From assembly GCA_015488275.1 (NCBI GenBank), contig WFOD01000287.1:1-48902 (forward strand): a stretch of 48,902 nt of DNA, written 5' to 3'. Source of the DNA: Deltaproteobacteria bacterium (GTDB taxonomy: Bacteria; Desulfobacterota; Desulfobulbia; Desulfobulbales; S012-135). The notes beneath the pieces were generated by a model. The model was given only the letters and a program-made list of their open reading frames with translations, did not search any database and had not been told where the DNA came from. Shown here one piece after another: positions 1-9,000 of the stretch (position 1 is the stretch's first letter; every line of letters starts with the position of its first letter). Both the position numbers and the translations under genes were made by a program.

Positions 1-667
1 GCATGGCCGTGAGGGCGGCCAGGCGTTTTGTGAGATGGCGGCGCAAGGCCTTGTCCGTGGTTTGGGGTAAGATGCTTTTCAGGTAGAGGATGCCAAGATC
101 GGTCTCTCCGCCATAGTAGCTGAAGCGGGCGGCAAGCCCTTTGAGAAAATCCGGGCCGCCCGGCAGGGAGGCGGCCCGCCGCAGATAGGGTGCGGCCTTT
201 TTGGCGTTTTTTTCAAAAAAGAAGGCGTTGAAGCCAAGGAGGTACCAGGGGCGAAAGTCCTCGGGCCGGGCGCGAGTGGCCTTTTTGAGCAAGCGGTTGG
301 CCTCGTCGAGTTTACCCGCATCCCAGGGGAGCGTCATGGCGGCCAGGAGATAGGGATCCCAGAACTTGGGATCGAGATCAGTGATGCGGTCCAGCATGGC
401 GATCACCTGTTCCCATTCCTTCTCGTCGAGCCGTTCTTTTTCAAGGAGTTTGTAGCCGATGTAGGAAATTGTTTTGAGAAGGAGATAGTCGGCTGTCACG
501 CCTTTGAACTCGAGCGTTAAAAGCCGCACCAGGGGAGAAGGCAACAACCCGAAATGGCTGATCGTCTCCCGTTGGTAGCGGAGTTGCAACTGGTAGGCGA
601 GGGGGACGCAAAAAACGGTCGCTGTTGCCGCCAGCAGAAAGAGTGTCCAGGCTCCCTTGCTCTTCAT
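1..667 (-). CDS. TPR-like protein, 3' end truncated by window edge
   Basis: Reverse-strand reading from ATG at 667: MKSKGAWTLFLLAATATVFCVPLAYQLQLRYQRE... followed by TPR-like helices (DPKFWDPYLLAAMTLPWDAGKLDEANRLLKKATRARPEDFRPWYLLGF); open to the window edge. Confidence 0.7.
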   Translation of the reverse strand, partial: MKSKGAWTLFLLAATATVFCVPLAYQLQLRYQRETISHFGLLPSPLVRLLTLEFKGVTADYLLLKTISYIGYKLLEKERLDEKEWEQVIAMLDRITDLDPKFWDPYLLAAMTLPWDAGKLDEANRLLKKATRARPEDFRPWYLLGFNAFFFEKNAKKAAPYLRRAASLPGGPDFLKGLAARFSYYGGETDLGILYLKSILPQTTDKALRRHLTKRLAALTAM

Positions 668-1479
668 GTCAGATCACGTCGCTGAAAGATTGCTGTGGCG
701 AGGGCCAGGGTCGCGGCCGTATAGGCCACTCCATAGGCGAGAAGAAACAAGATGTCGGCCAGGGGCGCGAGCTGGCCGTGCGCTGCGGCCAATTTGAGGT
801 CAAAGGCGGCGAGATTGGGAAAGATGTACATGGCCGCTTTCACGGTCTGGGCGACTACAGGGGTGATGGTGACCCCTGGCACCTTGCTGGCGATGAAGTG
901 GACCATATCCCCCACGGTCTGGCCCACGCAGTAGGTGGCCACGGTCAGCAAGGTGGCGAGAAAGGAGCTCGTGGTCACTGTGGACCAGAGGACTACCGTG
1001 GCGATGAACACGGCGATGCCGAGAAAGCTGATCCCCACGGAGACGAAAACGGCGGGCCAGGAGAGGTCCTGAAAAAAGACCGCCGCATAGAGGTGCTTGC
1101 TGATGAGCAGGGCGATCACCGTTGCGCCGGTAAGGATGCCCATGATCGTGGCGCAGAGGAGCGCCAACCCGCAGAATTTGCCAAGAATATACCCTGGCCG
1201 GGAAACGGGCTTGGCGAGAATGGTAAAGACGGTGCGGCGTTCGAGGTCGCGGGCCAAGAGATGCACGGCGAGAAAGAACGGCACGAGCAGTCCTCCCAGG
1301 TTGACGGCTGTGAGGCAAAAGTCCAGCGTGATCTTGGCGATGTCGCGCATGAACAGGCCGGCGAGCAACACGGAGAAAAAGATGATCCCCACGGCGAGGA
1401 GCATGGCGCCGTAAAGGAGGCGCTGCCGTAATCCCTCCTTATAGCTGATGATGGCTACTGCGGCGGTTCCCTGGATCAT
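664..1479 (-). CDS. ABC-2 type transporter permease
   Basis: Reading from MIQGTAAVAIISYKEGLRQRLLYGAMLL; several hydrophobic segments; ends just before the ATPase-encoding gene's stop in the same orientation. Confidence 0.8.
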   Translation of the reverse strand: MIQGTAAVAIISYKEGLRQRLLYGAMLLAVGIIFFSVLLAGLFMRDIAKITLDFCLTAVNLGGLLVPFFLAVHLLARDLERRTVFTILAKPVSRPGYILGKFCGLALLCATIMGILTGATVIALLISKHLYAAVFFQDLSWPAVFVSVGISFLGIAVFIATVVLWSTVTTSSFLATLLTVATYCVGQTVGDMVHFIASKVPGVTITPVVAQTVKAAMYIFPNLAAFDLKLAAAHGQLAPLADILFLLAYGVAYTAATLALATAIFQRRDLT

Positions 1480-2237
1480 GGTTGCGGGGTGCCTTCTGTT
1501 TGGATGGTGGAAAGAAACAGGTGCTCCAGTGGGCTGAGGCGGCCCGCCGGATCGGCAATACCGGTCAGGTCGTCTGGCGTGACCGTGGTCTTGAGCTGTC
1601 CTTGGTCCAGGATGGCGATCCGGTCGCACATCCGTTCCACGTCGGTGAGGATATGGGAAGAAAAGAGGATGGTGTGGCCTTCGGCGTGATATTCCTGGAT
1701 CAGTTCCACGACCAGATGCCGTCCTAAAGGATCCAGCCCAGACATCGGCTCGTCGAGCACCAGAATATCCGGTTCATGCACCAGGGCGTAGGCCAGGGCG
1801 GCGCGCTGCACCATGCCCTTGGAATATTTCCGCACCGGCCGGTCGGCGGCCTCCAGCAGACTCACCCGGGCGAGGGCGCGATCGATACGGTCCCGTTCTC
1901 GCCGTGGCGACATGCCGGCCACCCGCAGGGCGAACTCCAGATGTTCTCTTGCCGTGAGATTGTCGTACAGGCAGGGATTTTCCGGCAAAAAGCCCACGAT
2001 GTTGCGGGCGGCGGGATCGGTTGGCGGCCGGTCGGCCAAAAGGACCTCGCCCTGGTCAGGACGAAGAAACCCCATGAGGATCTTGAGCGTTGTGGATTTC
2101 CCCGCCCCGTTGCGGCCAATAATGCCAAAGACTTCGCCCCGGCGGATTTCAAGGCAAAGGCCGGAGAGCGCCCGCACAGGACGCTGGCCGATGGAGGCTT
2201 TGAAGGTCTTGGAGACGTGGGTGAGGACGATATCCAT
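1476..2237 (-). CDS. ABC transporter ATP-binding protein
   Basis: Walker A GRNGAGKST, signature YSKGMVQRAALA, Walker B ILVLDEP; start at MDIVLTHVSKTFKAS; 4-nt overlap with the permease gene. Confidence 0.93.
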   Translation of the reverse strand: MDIVLTHVSKTFKASIGQRPVRALSGLCLEIRRGEVFGIIGRNGAGKSTTLKILMGFLRPDQGEVLLADRPPTDPAARNIVGFLPENPCLYDNLTAREHLEFALRVAGMSPRRERDRIDRALARVSLLEAADRPVRKYSKGMVQRAALAYALVHEPDILVLDEPMSGLDPLGRHLVVELIQEYHAEGHTILFSSHILTDVERMCDRIAILDQGQLKTTVTPDDLTGIADPAGRLSPLEHLFLSTIQTEGTPQP

Positions 2238-2340
2238 TGGCGAGAAAAGGTTGGGCCAAAGAGTTTTTGTTGCAAAGCGGGCCGTGAGAGCGGGATGGTG
2301 GTGCCGGCTCTGCTTCGCCCAGGGAGAAGATAGAAGATAA

Positions 2341-2378
2341 CAAAAAAAAGCCCCTGGCACGAGGGTGACAGGGGCTTT
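2341..2378. terminator. bidirectional hairpin terminator
   Basis: AAAAGCCCCTG ... CAGGGGCTTTT stem with A/T flanks, between the secreted protein gene and the ABC ATPase gene. Confidence 0.75.
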
Positions 2379-2398
2379 TGTCGGCAACGGCAAGAAGC

Positions 2399-2785
2399 TC
2401 AGGAGCTTGCGCCCATCCACTGCCAGGTTTCGCTGTCGAGAGTGGACTCGTCGGTTACGTCGCTGGGACCACTGTTGGCCTCTGCAGAGGTCTTTTGCCG
2501 CTGGGCGTAGCCGGGGTTGCCGGCCACCACCCCATACACCATGCCGTTGTCGGCGTCCGTGTTGGTGTTGGCGGACTTGGCGGCATAGGAGGTCGCCGAG
2601 GTCTTCGCCTTGATCTGGACGTTGGGGGATGTGGTGTAGGTGAAGCTGGAAGATGCGCCCGTGACGTTGCTCACGGTGATGGTGACGGTATTGCCTGATT
2701 GCGAGGAAGTCGTCGTCGCGGAAGCAGTGGTGGCAAAAATGCCGACCAGCAACGCGCAAGCGGCGATCGAGAGAATCTTCTTCAT
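2399..2785 (-). CDS. small secreted protein downstream of the short pilin (possible PilA-C/pilin-partner type)
   Basis: MKKILSIAACALLVGIFATTASA signal peptide; 128 aa; directly downstream of the short pilin gene, same strand. Confidence 0.65.
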   Translation of the reverse strand: MKKILSIAACALLVGIFATTASATTTSSQSGNTVTITVSNVTGASSSFTYTTSPNVQIKAKTSATSYAAKSANTNTDADNGMVYGVVAGNPGYAQRQKTSAEANSGPSDVTDESTLDSETWQWMGASS

Positions 2786-2835
2786 GGTGTCCTCCTTAGT
2801 AGGAAAAGAGAGTGGAAATCTTCGCCTCGTTGGGA

Positions 2836-3054
2836 TCAGTTGGGATACGCCTGCCATTCGGCATAGAAGCCTTCCAGGTCGGTCCTCATGTTGCGCAGGT
2901 CGGAAAGCGCCGCCGAGTTCTGCGCCCGGGCCCGGTATTTGGCGAACTGCGGAATAGCGATGGCGGCCAAGATGCCGATGATCGCCACCACGATCATCAG
3001 CTCCACCAGGGTAAAGCCCTTTTCGTTTTTTGCGGTTCTGATCCGTTGCAGCAT
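2836..3054 (-). CDS. pilA: short type IV pilin (PilA/GspG-type N-terminal domain)
   Basis: Class III leader and prepilin peptidase site [29 protein letters not shown]; only 72 aa in the precursor. Confidence 0.9.
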   Translation of the reverse strand: MLQRIRTAKNEKGFTLVELMIVVAIIGILAAIAIPQFAKYRARAQNSAALSDLRNMRTDLEGFYAEWQAYPN

Positions 3055-3127
3055 GATAACCTCCTTGGCTGTACTGAAGTTTTCGACCGGTTTTGCCTTC
3101 TCTGGCGTCTGATGCTCCAAAAAGAGA

Positions 3128-3143
3128 ATCAAATGGTGTGCCA
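3128..3143 (-). promoter_or_regulatory. candidate sigma54 (-24/-12) promoter of pilA
   Basis: Reverse strand TGGCAC-ACCAT-TTGAT, about 75 nt upstream of the pilA start; one mismatch in the -12 element. Confidence 0.4.
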
Positions 3144-3615
3144 GAAGAGGTCGGCTTGTGCTGCCGTTGAAAATTTCTTGTTTTTTCACTGCGTTGTTCG
3201 TAGCTCTCGCGTAAAGAGCCATGCGGGGATGCCGGTGTGGGGAAGGGGGGATGACAAAATACGGCAGTCTGGGTGACGATAAGGGGCAGGCCGGGACTGG
3301 TTGAAGGTGAAAAAAAGTTTAGGGGTGGGAGGCGTTCCGGCCGGGAGAAAATGGCGAGGAACCCTTGCTTGGTTTCCAGGCGAAGTATGATAGAATCATG
3401 ACACTCTCATCAGGCGCCGTTTCCATAGCTCGATGTCTAACTTGCTGAAGATACGTCGTTCGCGTGCGTTGTGTCGGGGGCGGCGGCCGCGCCTGCCGCC
3501 GTTGCGGCGGTTTGTTTCGGTGACCGCTTGGTGAAGATGGCGTGGGTGGTGTGATTTTTGCTGTTTTTGTTTAAGGTGGAACGCGGAAAAGCCAGGGGGC
3601 AGGAAGGTAGGCGGC

Positions 3616-4131
3616 TTGATGATGAAACGATCAGACAACGTGTGGGAGGAGGGTGGAGGGCGGAAAGACGAGACCGGATTTTCGTTGCTGGAACTCCTGG
3701 TGGTGCTCGGCGTGATGGCGGTGCTGGCGGCCACGGCCGTCCCTTTGCTCACCGACAATATTCCGCGCTTCCAGCTCAAGAGCGCTGCCCGGGTGCTGCT
3801 CGCCGATTTCCAGCGGGCCAAGGTGGAGGCGGTGAAGCGGAACTGCAACGTGGAGATCCGTTTTTCGCCAGGTGTTTATAATCCAGCAGGGGAAGTGGGG
3901 TCATACCAGATTGTGGAGATGTGCAACAACACCACCTTGCTGTCCCGCAACATGCCGCGGTGGGTAAGCCTGTATCAGACCAACTTTACGAGCAATACGA
4001 CCGGGTATCAGCCAGATGGCCTGCCCATCCGCACGGGCAGCGTCTGGTTGCGGAACAACAAATCGGTTTATTACCAATTGGCGCTGTCCGTGGCTGGCAA
4101 CGTTTCGCTCTCTATGGGGGAGTTGCCATGA
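3616..4131 (+). CDS. GspH/FimT-like pseudopilin
   Basis: Prepilin motif ETG|FSLLELLVVLGVMAVLAATAVPLLTDN; first gene of a minor pilin operon. Confidence 0.85.
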   Translation: MMMKRSDNVWEEGGGRKDETGFSLLELLVVLGVMAVLAATAVPLLTDNIPRFQLKSAARVLLADFQRAKVEAVKRNCNVEIRFSPGVYNPAGEVGSYQIVEMCNNTTLLSRNMPRWVSLYQTNFTSNTTGYQPDGLPIRTGSVWLRNNKSVYYQLALSVAGNVSLSMGELP

Positions 4132-4790
4132 GTAAGAGACGTAAGCCGGGTTGGGGGAAAACGGCCGGCTTTACGCTGGTCGAGATGTTGATCGCCGTCC
4201 TCATGGCGAGCATCATTGGCGTGGCGATCTTTAACACCACCCGGACGCAGCAGGATACGTTCGTCGCCCAGGACAGCGTGGCGGCCGCGCAGCAAAATTT
4301 GCGGGCAGCGTTGCTGTTGATGACGCGGGAGATCCGTATGGCGGGCTGCGATCCAACCGGCCGGGCGGGGGCTGGCATCACAGCCGCCTCCTCGAGTTCG
4401 CTTTCCTTCACCTCGGACCTCAACGGCGACGGCGACACGGCCGATAGCGGGGAGAACCTTACCTATACACTGTATACGCCGGCCGATGGGATCCAGAAAC
4501 TCGGGCGGCGGAATCCGACGGCAACCATGCCGGTGGCCGAATATATCGCCAATCTGGAGTTTTTATACCTGCTCGCCAATGGCAGCACCACCACTGCGCC
4601 GGCGAGCAGCCAGTACGATGATATCGTCGCCGTGCGGGTGACGGTGCTCGCCCGCGCTCCGACTGCCGACGCCAAGCTCCAGGACGCCTTGAGCTTCACC
4701 ACGCCGGGCGGCAGCACCTGGACCCTTCCGACGGGCGTGCGGGGGCGGCTGGCGTCGGTGACCATCCGGTGCCGGAACCTTGGCTTGTAG
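4128..4790 (+). CDS. PilW-like minor pilin
   Basis: KTAG|FTLVEMLIAVLMASIIGVAIF; ATGA overlap with the preceding gene. Confidence 0.85.
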   Translation: MSKRRKPGWGKTAGFTLVEMLIAVLMASIIGVAIFNTTRTQQDTFVAQDSVAAAQQNLRAALLLMTREIRMAGCDPTGRAGAGITAASSSSLSFTSDLNGDGDTADSGENLTYTLYTPADGIQKLGRRNPTATMPVAEYIANLEFLYLLANGSTTTAPASSQYDDIVAVRVTVLARAPTADAKLQDALSFTTPGGSTWTLPTGVRGRLASVTIRCRNLGL

Positions 4791-4868
4791 GGATGATGGC
4801 CTCGTAAAAAGGCCGTCATCCGCGCCCCGGAACGGCTTTTTCGATGGACCGATTATGGAGGAGGTAGT

Positions 4869-5387
4869 GTGAGACGGTCGTTGCCGCAGCGAAACGGCTT
4901 CACCTTGATCGAAGCGCTGGTCGCCTTGAGCGTGTTCGCCGTGGGCGTGCTGGCCGTTATTTCCATGCAGGAGAGCGCCATGTCTGGCAGCGCCAAGGGG
5001 AGGTGGCTCACCGGCGCGTCAACCGCCGCGATGGACCGGCTCGAGTATGTGCTTTCGCTCGATCCTTCCACGAGCACCTTGCTCGAGGATCCTCCGGCAA
5101 GCGGCCCTGGCACCAACGCCCGGAGCGACGGCGTGGACAACGATGGTGATGGCTCGGTGGACGAAGCGGATGAGAACTACACCGTGTATTCCACCGCCTC
5201 GGATGGGATCGACAACGATGGCGACGGCTCGGTGGACGAGGACGGCGAGGCCGATGGTTATACGGTGCAGTGGTGGGTGACCTCTGGCTCGCCGGTGGCC
5301 AGCGCCAAGAGCGTGCAGGTCGTTATTTCCCACCCGCAGTTGAACAATACGGTGACCTTTTCCCTTGTGTTGGCGAGTTCGCTATGA
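4869..5387 (+). CDS. PilV-like minor pilin (GTG start) with two DNDGDGSVDE loops
   Basis: RNG|FTLIEALVALSVFAVGVLAVISMQ; internal duplicated Asp-rich loop. Confidence 0.85.
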   Translation: MRRSLPQRNGFTLIEALVALSVFAVGVLAVISMQESAMSGSAKGRWLTGASTAAMDRLEYVLSLDPSTSTLLEDPPASGPGTNARSDGVDNDGDGSVDEADENYTVYSTASDGIDNDGDGSVDEDGEADGYTVQWWVTSGSPVASAKSVQVVISHPQLNNTVTFSLVLASSL

Positions 5388-5977
5388 GCGCTGCTTCTTT
5401 CCGGTCCGAGCGCGGTTTTGTCTTGGTGATGGTCCTTGTCACCCTGATGTTGTTGGTCGTTTTGGGGGTTTCCACCACGACCCAGACATCGATCGAGCTG
5501 CAGATCGCTGGCAACGACAAGGTGGCGAAGCAGACGTTCTATACGGCGGAGAGTGCGGTTTATCACGCGGCGCAGCTCATTGAAAACGCATCGTCCACCA
5601 GCCTGGAGCAGCGGAGCTCGCTGGACTCTGCCTCCTTTGCCCCCACATCAAGCATGACGGCCAGGCCCTATCGGATGTCGGATCTGTTGTCCCTTTCCAC
5701 GGGCCCTTCTTCGCTTTTCCCTGATACGGACGGCGATGGCTCGTTGTCCGATGCCGAGATCGTGGCGGCGTTGACTGCCATGACCAACGGTGGCGTGCAG
5801 ACAGGCGCGCCGTATTCCTTTGTGATCATCGACCGTGGGATCGCCACTGGCGCCTCGCAGCGGATGGAAGGCTCCAGCGGCAGCCGGTTGCATGAGTACA
5901 CGTTGTATGGCCGGGCGGTTGTGAGCAACGCCGGCGCGGCCACCACCATAAAAATTGGATACAAACGGCGGTTTTAA
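5384..5977 (+). CDS. PilX-like minor pilin
   Basis: MSAASFRSERGFVLVMVLVTLMLLVVLGV; ATGA overlap with the PilV-like gene; EF-hand-like DTDGDGSLSDAE. Confidence 0.8.
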   Translation: MSAASFRSERGFVLVMVLVTLMLLVVLGVSTTTQTSIELQIAGNDKVAKQTFYTAESAVYHAAQLIENASSTSLEQRSSLDSASFAPTSSMTARPYRMSDLLSLSTGPSSLFPDTDGDGSLSDAEIVAALTAMTNGGVQTGAPYSFVIIDRGIATGASQRMEGSSGSRLHEYTLYGRAVVSNAGAATTIKIGYKRRF

Positions 5978-6004
5978 TAGTCCGCAGAAAGCGGACGGCT
6001 AAAG

Positions 6005-9000
6005 ATGGGAGCCCCTGAGGGGGCGAGGGCTTGCGGCTCCTTGGGGGCCGGGAGGTGCTGTATGGCAGGTCGTGGTAGGCGCATGGCGGGAAGAAAGGAG
6101 GGGGCGTTGCGCGTGCGGTTGGCCAAGGCTGGGCGCTGCGGCCCTGTGATGCTAGCGCTGCAGACTCTGTTGGCCTTTCTTTTTTTCGGAAGCGGGCCCT
6201 TGGCCGCCGCCACCATAGAGGTCATCGTGGACAACGATACCCCTGGGGTGATGGACGCCTGGACCGGCTCGTGGAGTACGTCGGGCGGCCCAAATCCGTA
6301 CGGCTCCACCTCTAAGTACACCACCCAGATCGGCGCCACCGCGGTGTGGACGCCCACCTTGCCCCAAGCGGGGCTGTATCAGGTATACGTGTGGTACACC
6401 ACTATTGGCAATCGGGACGAGCAGGCGCCGTACACCATCACCCATGCCTATGGCACCTCTGAGGTGACGCAGAACCAAAAGGCGAACGGCGGTCAGTGGA
6501 ATCTGTTGGGAACCTTTTGCTTCGAGGCGGGCACGGCGGGCAAGGTGACCCTCACCCGCCGGAGCGGCACGGTGCATGGCGGCCACACCAACGCCGATGC
6601 GGTGAAGTTCGTCTATGTGCCGCCCACAGCCCTGTCGCTGGCCGATTCGCCCCTGGACGCCAAGCTCCAGCCGGCGCCGGCGAATATCATGTTCGTACTC
6701 GACGATTCGGGCAGTATGGACTGGGAGTTCATGACGCCACAAGCCGATGGGCTGTTCAACAGCCGGCGCTACGTGTTCGACAATCCGGGCGACAACGTGT
6801 ACTCCGGCGTGCTCACCGGCCAGTACCGGGGCTGGTGGAAATCCCAGTGGTGGGGCTACAATCGTATCTACTATAATCCAACGGTCACCTATACCCCCTG
6901 GCCATCAACGACCACCTACCCGATGGGCGACGCCGACCCGGACACGCCTCGCTCCCACCCGGCCCATTCCTCTCCCACCTTTAACCTGAACGCCACCTAT
7001 CATACGATCACCGTGACGCCGCCCGGCGCGGTGGTCGTGGACAACAAGGATTCTGGTTTTAGCCGCTCTTCTTACTGGAGCGAGTCCGGGGCGGTGCCTG
7101 AGTACAATGGCAGCTCGTACTATACCTATAAAACCGGCATGTGGGCCCGCTGGACGCCCAACCTGTCGCTGAGCGGCAACTACGACGTGTATGCGTTTTG
7201 GACCTGCGGCTGGAACGAGAGCGGAAAGTGCAGTTGGTCGCGGGACGAAAGCGCGCCGTACCTGATCGCTTACGATGGCGGCTCGACCACGGTTTCCGTC
7301 AACCAGCGGTACAACTATGGGCAGTGGAATCTGCTGGCCGCGAGGCTGCCTTTTCGGGCGGGGACCAGCGGCTATGTAACGTTGGAGCATAAAAGCGGTC
7401 ATGCGACGACCAGCGCCGATGCGGTGATGTTCGTGCCGTCGGGCGTCTCCATCGCCTCAGGCGTGATCATCAACGCGCATTACTATACCTTTGACGATAA
7501 GGACGGCGATGGAGAATTGGATACCGGCGAAAACGTGTATCTCGTCAACCTGACCAATCCGATCGAATATTATTTGGTGAACGACAGTGATGGCGACGAG
7601 ATGATCGAGTCGGGCGAGTTGGTGGCGGTGGCCGCCGCCGCGGTGCCGAGCACGGTCAAGACGTATGCTTCGCCCACGGCGGCGGACGCCTATACGCAAG
7701 AGCGGCAGAACTTTGCCAACTGGTATTCGTATTACCGGCGGCGGGAGTTGAGCGCCACCGCCGCGGTGGCCAGCGTGATCGACGGCGTGAGCGGCGTGCG
7801 GATCGGCATCCGGAGCATCAACGGCAAGATCGTCCAGCCGGTGCTCGATATCGACACCTCGTCTGGCGACTATACCGAGCAGTTGCTCGACATCCTTTAT
7901 TCCTACTCCATTTCCGCGCAAGGCACGCCGTTGCGGCGCGGCTTGCAGATGGTGGGCCAGTACTTTCATGCCGCGGACGGCAAGACCGGCGGGCTTGGCT
8001 CGTCACCCATCGCCACGGCGGCGGATGGTGGCGAGTGCCAGCAGAACTTCGCCATTGTCATGACCGATGGGTACTATAACGGTCCCTCGCCTGGGGTGGG
8101 CAACGTCGATGGCGACAACGGCGCGCCCTATGCCGATCTCTACGGTGAGACACTGGCCGATGTGGCGATGTACTACTACGAGAACGACCTTGCGCCGACC
8201 TTGAGCAACCAGGTGCCAGCCACCGACGAGGACCCCGCCACCCATCAGCACATGGTGACCTACGGCATTTCCTTTGGCGTGATCGGCACCCTCAATCCGG
8301 CGGACTATGATTTTGCCAACGGGATCTATCCCACCTGGCCCAATCCCTACGCCCCGCCTGCCTCTCATCGGATCGACGACCTCTGGCACGCCACGGTCAA
8401 CGGCCGGGGCACCTTTGTCAGCGCCGGCAATCCCACGGAGCTCACCAACGCCATTTTGGCCGTGTTGGAGAACATCGAGTCCCGTTCCGGTTCGTCGGCC
8501 GCCGTGGCGGTGAACGGCGATGAACTGTACGAAAGCATTGATGAGGAGATCCGCATGTTCCAGTCGGTGTACAATACAGACGGCTGGTGGGGAGACCTGA
8601 TCGCCTACGAGTTGGATTCCGACACCGGCGCGGTGGTGACCGATTCGCCGTTGTGGGCCGCGGCCACGGTGTTGGAAAACTTTCTCGACACCAATGGCCA
8701 CGATCAGCGCCTCATCGCCACCATGCTCCCCAATGGCACGGGGACGCCCTTCCGCTACGCCAGTCTGGACGCCAGCCAGCAGACGCTCCTCTCCGCCGAT
8801 CCGGCAACGGCCCAGGACATCCTCGCCTTCATCAGGGGCGATAATTCGCAGGAACAGGCAAACGGCGGGTCGTTCCGCGACCGGGTCAAGCGGCTTGGCG
8901 ATATCGTGCACTCCATGGCCGCCTACGATGAGGCCAACGATCTGTTGTTCGTCGGCGCCAACGACGGTATGCTGCACGCCTTCGATCCCGCCACGGGCGC

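Noticed and set aside
625-1431. 268-aa + strand ORF
   Set aside because: Antisense to a clear ABC-2 permease; composition (G/E/H/D rich) is typical of an antisense artefact.
3380-3615. c-di-GMP (GEMM) riboswitch upstream of the minor pilin operon, and again at 5978-6060
   Set aside because: I looked for the conserved GEMM core motifs and found no convincing match; only simple GC-rich hairpins such as GTCCGC-AGAAA-GCGGAC.
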